From a virus, in the IMG/VR virus record IMGVR_UViG_3300045135_002200, positions 1 through 37,793 of that record: a DNA stretch of 37,793 bases, one strand, 5' to 3'. Every line of letters starts with the position of its first letter. Positions within the stretch are counted from its first letter, which is position 1. Under the pieces are notes generated by a model, which saw only the letters and a program-made list of their open reading frames with translations, was not told the origin of the DNA and made no database searches. The position numbers were made by a program, and so were the translations under genes. Below, one piece after another: positions 21,701-27,435 of the stretch.

Positions 21701-24606
21701 TGGCGGGCTTTGCGTAGCTCTTTCTCCAGAGAAGCGCGCTCTGGCGTACCCTCTTTGGCGCGCTTCATAGCACGCTTAATGCGCGTTACTTCCCGCTCAC
21801 CAATCGTCTTGCCTGTCGGCTTATCCTCGTCTGGCTTGGTATCGGGTTTCGTTTCTGCGGTTGGCGGGTCCGTTAAATCTAGTTGGTTCGGGTTAGCATC
21901 TGCCGGACGATTAGAGCCTATTAACGAAAAGCTATTCGTCTGCTCGTCAATCTTGGCTTTGGCTTCGTCCTGCTTCTTCTTGCGCTTCGCTTCTGCAATT
22001 TGCGCTTCACGTTCAGCAAGTTCCTGCTCCGTGTAAGATGTTAAGAGTCCTGTTCCAGTTCCTTGATTCTGTTCTTCAACTCGCTCGCCTTGTACGTTTT
22101 GAGCTTGAGCTTGCCCTCCTGACGTAGCGCTAGTAGTCGCTCCGCTTCCGCTCGCAGTTGCTTCACTCGTTTCTGAAAGATTGCTTTCTTCATACTGATT
22201 ACCTTGTTCTCGTCTGTCATCGTACTTTCCTGAACGAATAAGCGCATATATGCTTGAGGCTAGAGCTTCCGCGCTGTCTGCCTGCATTTCTAACTCGTCT
22301 AGGGCTTCTTTGGGTACACCTGCATGACGAGCCGTTTGAATGGCCTCAACTGCTAGTTGCTCAGAGTGGCTTAGTTCTAGGTCTGCGTCAAACTCGCTTT
22401 GGTCGATTTCATCCATGTCATAGTCAAAATTAGGCGCATCTTGCGCTGCATCCCATGACGGGGAATCTTGCTGTGCTGCCGTTAGGCGCTCTAGTAACTG
22501 ACGCTGCTTACGCTGCTCGCGCTTCTGCTCGCGCAACTCGCGTGTGTACGCCAAGTTCTCGTCACTGTTATGCCCTGCATCTATTTCATCCATCAGCATG
22601 GAGATAATGCGCGCTTGTCGTGAACCTAACGCCTCGCCCTTTAACGCCTTATCAACCGCACGTTTTACATCGTCCGTTGACGCGCCTGTAGCCGCCAACA
22701 AATCTTGCCCCCACTGAGGATTAGAAGAAGATGTGCGCCCAGTAATTACGCCATGCTCATTTCTGACATACGCAATACCGCCACCCTTAACCAACTCTTT
22801 CACCATGACGGGCAGTACGTCTTGATAGCTGCGCTTACCCTCACGCAAAAAGCGCTCGTCCGTTAAGCCTTGCGGCAAGCGCTCTTGGCGCTTCTGCTTG
22901 GTCTGTAGGCGGTCATAGTCATCTTTATACTTATCAATGATCGCTTCGCCACCGCGCACCTTGTCTACGCTATTGCTGACAACCTCGCGTATCTCGTCTG
23001 GGTCAGAGTCCATGCGAGGCGTAATAGGGAAAAGCGCCTGCTCGTCCATGCCATTATTGAGATTGCCTTGCGGAGTGACTGTGCCCTCTAGCTTGTCTTG
23101 TGGTGGTGGTAGTTGTTTTTGCTGTTCTGTCAGGGTTGGAATCTGGCTTTCTGTAACTGCGCCCGTACCACCTTGATCTATATTCTGCTGTACTTGTTTC
23201 TGCCGCTCTTCACGGCTTAGACCGCTACCAGACAGCAAGCCCTTGTTGCCGATTGGTGCAAATTCGTCACGCACCTTAGCTTGTCGTTGTTCGCGTGCTT
23301 CCGTACCGCTAAGAATATCCTCTTCGCGCATATTAAAAGGCGTGTTATCAAGCGGCTTGCCTTGCGCATCCAACTCGCCCTGCACCGCGCCTTGTCGCTG
23401 ACCTCTTAAAAAGCCTGCTTGATCTGGTGTAAGTTCGTCACGCTCTGCGACAGGGTTAAGCTGTGCTGTAATTGCATCGAGTCGTCTTTTGCGCTGCAAT
23501 GCTGCTGATACCGCTTCATCACTGTTCGGGTCAAAGCCCTCAAGCACACTATCGGTTAATGGGTCAGCCGTATTGACGACCTCTTCACTTCCCGCTACCG
23601 CCTGATCGAGCGCATCACCACCCTTGTTTGCTGCATCTTCGCGTGCCTTTTTCACACGCTCACCGCGATTGCTTACGCCCTCAATCGCGCCAAACATCGC
23701 GCCACCAACTGAACCCGCACCAAACGCATCAAAATATTGGCGCTGCTGCTCGCTTGAAAAGAGCGTTCGGTTATCGTCAATCCATTTCTTTGCGTGTTCT
23801 TCGATAAGTTCCTGCGAGGCTTCCGTGATGCCCTCAAGCGCCATTTGCTTGCTCATCGACTTAACGATGCCATCTTTAGCGACATCCATTAGCTCTTCGC
23901 TAACACCCATTTTCCGCAAGAATCGTAACGGAACAATCGAGTCAAGCACACCCATCGCTGCGCCATGCGTAAAGGCCGTTTGCCACTTACTGCCCTCGCC
24001 CTCAACGTCTTGTAGCTCGCCCATGACAGAGCCTTGATTTAACGGGATATTGGTTAAATTCTCGCCAACCAGTGCGCCCGCGCTTTTTGCCATCATTAGC
24101 TTTTTCGTGGCTGCTTTTTGCGCAACTTCTAACGCAACGCCTTTTTCTACTTCTTCTTTGACGTACTTCTCTAATCCTTTTTCGACCAGTTTGCGCCCTG
24201 CAACTGCACCAAATCCACCGCCCGCAATCGAAGTAACAGCAGTTGGGATAACTTGCCCTGCTGTAAACGCCAACCAGTCTCCGAAATCTTCCGCACTACC
24301 TACATCACTAAGTCTTGCAAAGCCCGCATTTTCCTCGGCTTCGGCCATGTTCTCGTTATAGGTATCTAAGCCCCAACGCTTGACCGAATCTGCGCCAAAC
24401 GCATCACCTAGCATAGCGACAAAACCACCGCCCATCGCCTGCGTGGAATCAATGCTAGACAGCAAGCCTTTCGTAAACTGGCTACGCTCCCCGCTGCCAC
24501 CCTCTCCCACTATTGGCTCTGGTGCATAGCTGCGAAAGCCCCGCCCTCCGCTCTGCTCGTTCAGGCCCATTTCTTCGTCAAACTCGGTCCAGTCGTAATT
24601 AGACAT
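9769..24606 (-). CDS. Giant polyvalent virion protein: methylase, SNF2 helicase, zincin, LPD38-like, 4945 aa
   Basis: It belongs to the DarB-like polyvalent proteins, carried in the virion and thought to enter the host with the DNA and protect or remodel it. Visible parts in order: hydrophobic segments near 111-137; long disordered, charged linkers up to about 1620; a gamma-type N6-adenine methyltransferase (about 1640-1900) with EPSVGSGNF near 1740 and NPPF near 1805; an SNF2/DEAH helicase (about 2470-3150) with GAGKT near 2485, DEAH near 2653 and QREGRIIRQG near 3091; a zinc metallopeptidase motif HEALGH near 3662; a conserved segment near 3950-4030 (RRSYYYN...ELIQVG); an LPD38-type region near 4430-4750 (SPDFIVRNFIRDAVHAW, then FVPFLNARLQGLNKLGR); and a basic coiled-coil end. 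All catalytic motifs look intact. It is the last gene of the leftward virion operon. P1 DarB, for comparison, is about half this length. Two other reading frames are nested within its linkers. Confidence 0.93.
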   Translation of the reverse strand: MSNYDWTEFDEEMGLNEQSGGRGFRSYAPEPIVGEGGSGERSQFTKGLLSSIDSTQAMGGGFVAMLGDAFGADSVKRWGLDTYNENMAEAEENAGFARLSDVGSAEDFGDWLAFTAGQVIPTAVTSIAGGGFGAVAGRKLVEKGLEKYVKEEVEKGVALEVAQKAATKKLMMAKSAGALVGENLTNIPLNQGSVMGELQDVEGEGSKWQTAFTHGAAMGVLDSIVPLRFLRKMGVSEELMDVAKDGIVKSMSKQMALEGITEASQELIEEHAKKWIDDNRTLFSSEQQRQYFDAFGAGSVGGAMFGAIEGVSNRGERVKKAREDAANKGGDALDQAVAGSEEVVNTADPLTDSVLEGFDPNSDEAVSAALQRKRRLDAITAQLNPVAERDELTPDQAGFLRGQRQGAVQGELDAQGKPLDNTPFNMREEDILSGTEAREQRQAKVRDEFAPIGNKGLLSGSGLSREERQKQVQQNIDQGGTGAVTESQIPTLTEQQKQLPPPQDKLEGTVTPQGNLNNGMDEQALFPITPRMDSDPDEIREVVSNSVDKVRGGEAIIDKYKDDYDRLQTKQKRQERLPQGLTDERFLREGKRSYQDVLPVMVKELVKGGGIAYVRNEHGVITGRTSSSNPQWGQDLLAATGASTDDVKRAVDKALKGEALGSRQARIISMLMDEIDAGHNSDENLAYTRELREQKREQRKQRQLLERLTAAQQDSPSWDAAQDAPNFDYDMDEIDQSEFDADLELSHSEQLAVEAIQTARHAGVPKEALDELEMQADSAEALASSIYALIRSGKYDDRREQGNQYEESNLSETSEATASGSGATTSATSGGQAQAQNVQGERVEEQNQGTGTGLLTSYTEQELAEREAQIAEAKRKKKQDEAKAKIDEQTNSFSLIGSNRPADANPNQLDLTDPPTAETKPDTKPDEDKPTGKTIGEREVTRIKRAMKRAKEGTPERASLEKELRKARQQVFDADRDIEVSDADYMKWRKGDKDKSSESKPQPYQQDQLYAQGTVLLTTSGASTTPFPKVDTSTRIKTANTLSRVDQWLAENALAEAERVGDNFNARQFREMVGRKTLTPADKDSAESYLFDEDFKDIKKPNGSILKPLAPNKSQESDNKADVDPPLEGEALMQASKTRLRFVMSTTDYDVSTLSVQLGGGYVPRKVYALPEMKALAQQWGAQSTGNVASTLKGLGKDGGGAHGGFVFESQQKFDEFREAHGSTEARITPQFEGIDLAPIAFDGWREDAWKAVALYAQLAHHNIIFHDKIPTRDLAHMAWTSKEASVLEKILPKIDEALADDYNAKTPINYLPPMSEWTDAQIAGTEKIEPVEQESVQEVEPEVEGALSDDDFDAEMDAEMAALDEQELSDIPSDDEVAAMMADWDALLEEAKAEEQAEETPTAAKPEKPQKPEKPSVSKNTVFTEDAAEKARALLKAKLGQMNSGLDPELVQAGITLAGYHIEKGARTFAAYSKAMVNDLGDMVKPYLKSWYMAAKYDPRTQEFEGLSGAAEVEAANIDDVLDSLSLEEEVVNDTPDTNNENEIVGDNYDESDDAGTDSTSTDEQSEVSGNEQDNAGTGNSGTRKNGGSRSGSSGGSRGGRNSSTKRSGASDTETSSLNLDDVEGVANGTPKERVEANLSAIRLAKQLVREKRKATLQEKETLARYVGWGGLREVFDSRTTRKYAQDANNELKSLVTETEYNNIRASITTAFYTSKDVVKGMWAGVEAFGLNDSKMRIVEPSVGSGNFIGWQPADMRENSDWFASEIDTITGTISSLIYDDATIQVKGFQDAGFKENVFSLAIGNPPFGANPIYDDKHKDISGLSLHNYMVAKSAKLLHDNGLMMMVITKNFLDTKNQNHAQLSKTMEFVGAVRLPNTAFKSNAGTEVTTDIVVFRKLKKGEQSKNLVWTNNSGEANGVKMNQYFIDNPDMVLGRAAMDGTMYGERTGGELTVHPTDEHSDLQAAIAKAMKKMADGVDLTLTAEEQDSLSGEVLLSESDLPVGGMMLNDKGKILLREEDSGSGANVVEVTSKTAWSDNARLLDGLTSQNDFVIEKTYKEKLLNTRGKLKANNKAFKAVEDYVQGRKSKAAMQLEVRKFLDSATSRLGDAKYRKLKSILNMRNTALSLIRAEKQDLKEMNALRKKLNQQYDAFVLEHSTKTKTASIDDNLGLLRGDLGIESGLDSFNKASGKISKHAIFDGRVIESYKKPSSAKTVDDAVSFSMQENGKIDLSYVAKIMGISRSEAKEKLTTGDSPYLFLNPETGDYDFVDDYLSGNVKAKYKLAQEQGLDANIKHLERVLPADIPVDKVKASIRAPWVDAEVFKDFLEALGGKAIKVSINRKLGKIMAEGNSIGALTEIGAQFKNDHKSVIELFNAAANGKSLVIYEGPSSDRRKDEEGTKQVNLLINNLASAFETFVQNNEATQITVAQNFNDRVNTQAERKYNGRLYFKPVGQNPVIEMRKTQLDGAARMVMSKSVLLDHTVGAGKTFTAISGVMQRRRLGLSKKPLITVPNHIIGSFAADFYELYAGANILVASEKQMSAKNRKQFFARAATGDYDAIIMGHSHLKALPNSYESFERVINAKIAEYREALEEARNQAKESGSRGSSVSQIEQAITRLNDKLKDKKKSLESAGDDIGFEFEDVGFDYLVVDEAHEFKNLTYSTSSDQVVGMNSPAGSDRALDLLVKLRDIQSLENGGVTYMTGTPISNSLVEVYTMMYYLQYDQLKEMDIAQFDAFAGSFLSTDTALEYTPTGTIKERRVLKGIHNVKALSALYRQVGDVITREDMVNIYAEDVQQQNKKTGESKSTRFPIPNIKGGERQLDMAEATESQKRYNDYLIARMEGIQAITGREERREYSKIDNPLWVLSDAKKASLDSRLVDPTLPRDPTGKVARAAKNVKRIYDQYDSVKGTQLIFSDMGTPAKTAEKNARADLVALAKGVMPSREATAYVRSRLELYDTDAYSMTFRDIAEKVNRVLESEGLTGDKAEKVQDMMRELESTVLTADTGFSVYDDLKAMMMESGIPENEIAFIHDYKTVDAKQELFDLVNNGEIRVLLGSSQKMGAGTNAQKRLVALHHMDAPWRPSDMEQREGRIIRQGNMLYAADPDGFEVEIVAYATQGSSDPVMWQILERKAKAIEQFRSGGLDEFVDDSASDADSYANFKASSTGNPIYKLKLQSDLDKANKMTTYLAKASSQRGAESTLETYPDKIARYEAVIPLVDNFAAADFDLGEYADIMQEQQQSFELAMDEFREASDRWSGLEPDQKKKEKKPERPKTPSLLTIDHPYADMVKERIINPATAAVKDGENWSGSVDIGNGYGVSVSFDRLSMAADKDDSPSYRATVTLTGNNGKHDLHHSDVSPISTVTGSMRLLNLLDLSTAKTRLSTAKAQAESNVRTMRDSLKNAEILMEGDISSEKAAAQDAVKLNNWLSVEERLTDIQEQIRRGETPNKYIDSDTKRNVSRTQFNMENLKPVTVSHEGDTFKTLGVEFDSIGGAALPAIKQSTGEYVHLYTYSTDVDIEAGNAKIEKVDSLPEGAPSPNKQLLETLGADVSRLSDSVRFSKGRINSQRGATPKSDGAISAAQADKVIRRVTGKWGGANSVITLVDTFEQLPQKIKDIAANQGTDEVYAVFDNDVDTIYLVRDMHKTERLLEESILHEALGHYGVRKLFGQKFKSKLGEIFMAIGGRKGVIKFGEQYGFTEKVINDYIEGFALEGHDVENIDLMLMDELLAHMAQKSRPSVKRKIKELIGLLRAWLNKHGFIKLSKMGETDLFAVLSGARKALKNDTTPPSGGGGSDVRFSRDRENSRIGMNHKEAAKRVPAIQAAAKRFEKGEITKAEFNRIQDANKPAAARDELPKIASVADMRKALASNKVPKIGATSALKDGERVGVRLDIPAYTNHGVWIPTVHKGSATVGYVPIAGVRNPVLKEEGYGKAALKVAMGEAKSPFAQIKGEWNKEPIQSLYARAQKAMQSKDWVQVGFDPERRSYYYNADTMEQVVSGDELIQVGPTVLVKNPKYQKNPNSVMFSRERVLEDQELMEKMGLSAPEAKTLMQKIYDIIREIVDNLFNPEWSVYQRGYEGFFDGMVGLKRAEDRAGVTDMAKSGYVGARLATGVADVMSGILKYGAPKWKDGIIQYKEGTQGLMEIFAELGPDLNDWLAWMGSKRAQELMEQGRENNLTEENIQTGLDKAKGKEAAFKQAHEAYKAINQAMLDLSEEAGLIDAASRAEWESEYYIPFYRQADVDGGSLLGPRTKRGLSHQSAGVRQLIGGTLPTNDLLSNILTNWIKLTDSAMKNSALLKAVDNLKDTDDLQNETMRYTQAAIPKSDLNKRIKADREFRRQVAEVLGFERDTAEEQIIDEVAKLDSQSYEMMWAITAPTDPDVIRVSRNGKNEYYRVHEPSLLRAFTSMDSQSSNSTMMRGARYFKRLLTTGVTASPDFIVRNFIRDAVHAWAINPDQFKFGVDSWEGMKHAWKEDEDYRTLMFAGASFQGGYVHGTDPNASADIVRRALEAKGLKGKTLDDYENSQLNTKEKMKGALSNGWQTYRGWGDKVENANRLGTFKKALAAGKPLAQAVYESKDLMDYSLRGNFAALTFFTDFVPFLNARLQGLNKLGRASRDDWRAVAAAGAKIAMWSVALAFLNDDEERYEQLPDWDKDANWHIFMGDHHFRIPKPFEIGIIFGTMPERMAHVALGNQPSSKLTWSLAHNIMHTLNVNPIPQAVMPVAEVIANKSFFFGTPIEGMSDEGKLKSARFNSRTSSTAVALRDTAAWLGLSPKELEHLWKGYTGTLGIYALGGADLAVDWATGKPVKPDWTIDELPVFKALYRGTKNAKTTQYATDLYERTKEVDEIYRTIRAYQKDGDYARASELRTESGGKLKYRGALGRARQQLGQLNKEIDRITKSTRYSASMKRSQIERLRKKKNELSKRISKLTEEAF
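19749..19955 (-). CDS. Nested ORF in giant-gene linker, 68 aa helical protein
   Basis: This frame lies wholly inside the giant gene, same strand, +1 relative to it. ATG 19955 is preceded by AGGGGA eight bases upstream. The product (MKVTMQEQIAQALMNNPKYQ, then SKTMREREIVALGKMAAAEA and QAQSEAVRVILKHQA) looks like an ordinary folded helical protein. Over the same bases the giant protein is a Ser/Gly/Asn/Asp-rich linker (residues about 1551-1619). That contrast is what overprinting predicts, with the nested frame constrained and the host frame free. Function is unknown. The alternative is a chance open frame within low-complexity DNA. Confidence 0.55.
   Translation of the reverse strand: MKVTMQEQIAQALMNNPKYQEMSKTMREREIVALGKMAAAEAEALVGVGVDATQAQSEAVRVILKHQA
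22041..22220 (-). CDS. Nested ORF in giant-gene linker, 59 aa basic coiled-coil protein
   Basis: Also within the giant gene and in the same +1 frame. The start ATG 22220 is set by AGGAAAG just upstream (AGGA, seven bases, ATG). A longer frame from 22247 has no such site. The product (MTDENKVISMKKAIFQKRVK, then QLRAEAERLLALRQEGKLKL and KASELKNRIKELEQDS) is Lys/Glu/Leu-rich and heptad-like, as in small DNA- or protein-binding phage proteins. The giant frame here is a Ser/Thr/Gly/Gln linker (residues about 796-855). Existence is supported by composition and ribosome site, not by homology. Confidence 0.55.
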   Translation of the reverse strand: MTDENKVISMKKAIFQKRVKQLRAEAERLLALRQEGKLKLKTYKASELKNRIKELEQDS

Positions 24607-24643
24607 AGATAATCTCTTAAATTTTAATCTTTAGGTGGTGGTG

Positions 24644-25576
24644 TTACTTGAAAAGCCAGTTGCCAATGGTGGCCTTTTGCCCGTTGATTGCGCCCTTGCC
24701 TGCGTAATGATCTATCATGCGCTGCTCTTCTTCGGTGCGTGCCGGAGCGCCCGCGCTTGGCGCTTCTTCTGCCACTTCTTCTGGCGGCAATTCTGCGGCC
24801 AGTTCCGCAAAGAGCGAGCCTATTTTTGGATGGGTTGAAAGTGTGCGAATCGCCTGATTGCGGTCTACGCCATCTTTCTTCATTAGCTTGCTAATCGCGG
24901 CTTCTGGGTCGAATGGTGTTGGGTGCTTCACACCTAAGATCGAGTCGATATGCTGCTCGTACACCTGAATCTCCTGCCCAACCTGATTGATTAGCTCGGC
25001 ATTTTCGCCACCCATATCTGCGCGCAGCTTTTCAATTTCCTTATATTTGTTATCAAGCAACATCTGGAAATACTGAACCTGTTGGTCTTTAGAGCCTTTC
25101 TCTGTCTTTGGACGAAGATCAATCAATGTGCCATCTGCTTTGCGCTGAAAGGTGGGCACGCCTTTGCCTGCATCCGACAGATTGCCCGCATCATCAAGCC
25201 ATAGGTCTTGCACCATGTTTTCTTGTTTATTGTTATCTATTGCTGTCTGCTGCTTTTTAAGAAGTGCGTCTTGCTGACTAAGCCCGTTCTGGTTTCTTAT
25301 CTCTTCAAGGCCAAGATTGTTCTTGTTGCGCGTATCTTCCATCTTCTCGGTATGCCCAAAGCCGACCTCTTGCCGCTGAGTTGCGTTGGCGTGACTCGTC
25401 TCTTCAACTTTCAGGTTGTTGCCAAAGCGCGTTTCCTCCAACTCTGCCGCATCCTCTTTTTTGCGCTTGCGCATGTACTCTTCAAACGCCTGCTTTGCCT
25501 TGAGTCGCGTGCGTGCTGCGATACCGCCCGCGCTTTTCTCTGCCGCGCCTAATGCGGCCATCTGTAATAAACTCAT
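24644..25576 (-). CDS. Internal virion protein candidate, 310 aa
   Basis: ATG 25576 overlaps the preceding gene's stop and follows GAGGGG. The protein is highly charged and helical. Residues 20-110 contain repeated RxxxNLxxEE-type segments (for example RFGNNLKVEETSHANATQRQ and TRNKNNLGLEEIRNQNGLSQ) suggesting a long coiled coil with an internal repeat. The C-terminal third is more globular and ends before an Ala/Pro/Glu linker and a short conserved-looking tail. Position directly before the giant protein suggests an inner core or ejection protein. No enzyme motif is seen. Confidence 0.75.
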   Translation of the reverse strand: MSLLQMAALGAAEKSAGGIAARTRLKAKQAFEEYMRKRKKEDAAELEETRFGNNLKVEETSHANATQRQEVGFGHTEKMEDTRNKNNLGLEEIRNQNGLSQQDALLKKQQTAIDNNKQENMVQDLWLDDAGNLSDAGKGVPTFQRKADGTLIDLRPKTEKGSKDQQVQYFQMLLDNKYKEIEKLRADMGGENAELINQVGQEIQVYEQHIDSILGVKHPTPFDPEAAISKLMKKDGVDRNQAIRTLSTHPKIGSLFAELAAELPPEEVAEEAPSAGAPARTEEEQRMIDHYAGKGAINGQKATIGNWLFK

Positions 25577-26112
25577 GCCATTTGCCCCTCAGTCTGTTGT
25601 GGCTGACCACCGCCCATCTGCCCTTTCGCTTCCATATCCTCGACCTTTTGCATCATCGCTACATAGACCTGTCTATCTTCTGGGGTGAGCGCTTCGCCCT
25701 GCGCCTCTTGCGCAAAGATCGCCAAGCCATCGTAAAAGGCATCTTTGGTTAATGGTCCAATATCGCCCTGCGGAGCGAGTTGATTCTTGATCGCCATTGC
25801 CGCCAATGCTTTCGCGGTTTCGGCTGCGGCTTGAAACAGCACATCGGGCGCTAATTTCTTGCCGGACATGATCGCGCCCTGATTTACCATCGTGAGCAAT
25901 CGGCCTAAAATCGTGGCCATGCCTTGCTGCAAGTCTGCACCGAGCGCGTGCAGCACCGCCTTTTCACCCTCTGGCGAGACAATCCACTGAATCATTTGCC
26001 CTGCCGCCATATCGTATTGCCCCTGACTACCCTTGCCTGATGGCTTACCTTGTGGCGCTTGCTCTTGTGGTACTTGTTCTTGTGGCGCTGCGCCACCCAG
26101 TAAACCTTGCAT
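25573..26112 (-). CDS. Small virion protein candidate, 179 aa
   Basis: The N-terminus is Gln/Pro-rich (PQEQVPQEQAPQGKPSGKGS). Residues 35-120 are an Ala-rich helical bundle (AAETAKALAAMAIKNQL) and the C-terminus is a Gly/Gln linker. The protein has no signal peptide or enzyme motif. It sits in an unbroken row of genes for internal virion components, with an ATGA overlap to the next gene, so a capsid-core or ejection role is plausible. Confidence 0.7.
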   Translation of the reverse strand: MQGLLGGAAPQEQVPQEQAPQGKPSGKGSQGQYDMAAGQMIQWIVSPEGEKAVLHALGADLQQGMATILGRLLTMVNQGAIMSGKKLAPDVLFQAAAETAKALAAMAIKNQLAPQGDIGPLTKDAFYDGLAIFAQEAQGEALTPEDRQVYVAMMQKVEDMEAKGQMGGGQPQQTEGQMA

Positions 26113-26116
26113 AGTG

Positions 26117-27115
26117 TTATCCTATTAAGCCTTTGCTGTAGTTATTCATATTGACCTGAGCGACCCCAAACGCAGCATTGGCTTTCTCTAATGAAGTGCC
26201 TGTATCTGGTACGCTTGGCGTGCTTGGCGCTGTCGTTTGTTTGTCTTTGCCGCCCAAGCCGTTATCTGCGACTTGCTGCTGCGGCCCACCAATGCCGAGG
26301 CGATTATTTTCGTAAGCTGTGTCTATGGCATCTGTTAGCCCTATATCGGTTGCTGTGCTCACAGCCTTTGAGCCAAGCAATGCACCGACTGGCTGACCTA
26401 CAACGCCAAAGCCGAGCTTTGCGCCAATAGGTGAGGCTAATGAAGCTATCGTGGAGGGAACAAAACTACGGCCAAACTCGTTCACGGTGTCGGCTGTAGA
26501 CTGCGGAACACCGAGCGTTTCCATATTGTCGGAGTAGATGTTCGCGTTATAGGTGTCTTGCACCGCCTGAACAGCAAGAGGCGCAGCAGGACTAAGTAAT
26601 GCAGAGGCAGGCTTGGCGATATCAAAGCCTAAGTTAATCGCGTTTTGCGTAGACGTTCTGGATTCTCTTGCGGCTGTTTGTTTATCGTTGTACGTCATTG
26701 CCTGTCTCGCGTGATCGAAACTTCTGCGCGAGCTTTCCGTCATTTGATCTGGATGCGATAAACTAACGGTTGCGTCCATTTGACGATTAGCGGCAAACGG
26801 GTTTGTGTGTCTGCGCTGCTCGTCTGTTTGCCTACCCTCAGTACGACGACCATTATCTGCGCTGTCGCCAGTAGGTGAGTTTTGCCCTCCTACATCTTTT
26901 TGACCGCCTTTGCCTTTGTCGGTGGATTGAGTGCCTGTGTTGCTAGTGTTATTTTTGTTTTTGTTGTTTTTATTCTTATCGCCACCGCCACCCATGCCGC
27001 CCTTGCCGCCAGAGCCATCACCACCACGACTGCCATTACTGCCCTGACCAGAACCACCACTACCGCCAAACTTGGCGACAATCGCGCCTGCTTCTAATAG
27101 CCGCTCTAAGTTCAT
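26117..27115 (-). CDS. Gly-rich internal virion protein candidate, 332 aa
   Basis: Residues 15-75 are a Gly/Ser/Lys/Asn linker. Residues 160-260 contain hydrophobic stretches (PASALLSPAAPLAVQAV and STIASLASPIGAKLGFGVVG) that could insert in membranes during DNA ejection. The last residues (VNMNNYSKGL) repeat a motif at the C-terminal side of the adjacent 106-aa protein. The start overlaps the previous stop (ATGA). Together these suggest a membrane-active ejection or core protein. No family was recognised. Confidence 0.7.
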   Translation of the reverse strand: MNLERLLEAGAIVAKFGGSGGSGQGSNGSRGGDGSGGKGGMGGGGDKNKNNKNKNNTSNTGTQSTDKGKGGQKDVGGQNSPTGDSADNGRRTEGRQTDEQRRHTNPFAANRQMDATVSLSHPDQMTESSRRSFDHARQAMTYNDKQTAARESRTSTQNAINLGFDIAKPASALLSPAAPLAVQAVQDTYNANIYSDNMETLGVPQSTADTVNEFGRSFVPSTIASLASPIGAKLGFGVVGQPVGALLGSKAVSTATDIGLTDAIDTAYENNRLGIGGPQQQVADNGLGGKDKQTTAPSTPSVPDTGTSLEKANAAFGVAQVNMNNYSKGLIG

Positions 27116-27432
27116 TGCGTTGGCTTCTTAGGTGCAAGCAATCCATTGGTGAGCGCGCCATTCGTTAAGCCGGAGTTGTAGTTGTTCATGTTAATACTGC
27201 CCACTTCCACTTTGTCCTGATCTGCCTCAAAGCGCTGCTTCTGTCGCAACAAGTCGCGCTCATGCTCCTGCGCATCTTCCTGTAGCAGATAAGCGCTTGC
27301 TCCGTTTGCTGCACCCTCGACCAGATTTGCGGCCCACTCGTTCGTACTCAGAAACTGGATTGTTTTTTCACCGCCAGTCACAATTCCGTCATACAGATCG
27401 CTACCGAAATCACTTATCCCGTAATCACTCAT
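27112..27432 (-). CDS. Small virion protein candidate, 106 aa
   Basis: The N-terminus is acidic and Gly/Asp-rich. Residues 33-50 are mildly hydrophobic (AANLVEGAANGASAYLLQ) and a helix with Glu/Arg follows. Residues 81-89 read NMNNYNSGL, matching the C-terminal motif of the neighbouring 332-aa protein. ATG 27432 begins three bases after the previous stop. It is probably a small core component bound to the same partner as its neighbour, which is inferred from the shared motif. Confidence 0.7.
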   Translation of the reverse strand: MSDYGISDFGSDLYDGIVTGGEKTIQFLSTNEWAANLVEGAANGASAYLLQEDAQEHERDLLRQKQRFEADQDKVEVGSINMNNYNSGLTNGALTNGLLAPKKPTQ

Positions 27433-27435
27433 ACC

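Noticed and set aside
26890-27081. Nested minus-strand frame rich in valine and alanine
   Set aside because: It is the frame-shifted reading of a Gly-rich linker. The product is skewed, and no ribosome site supports it.
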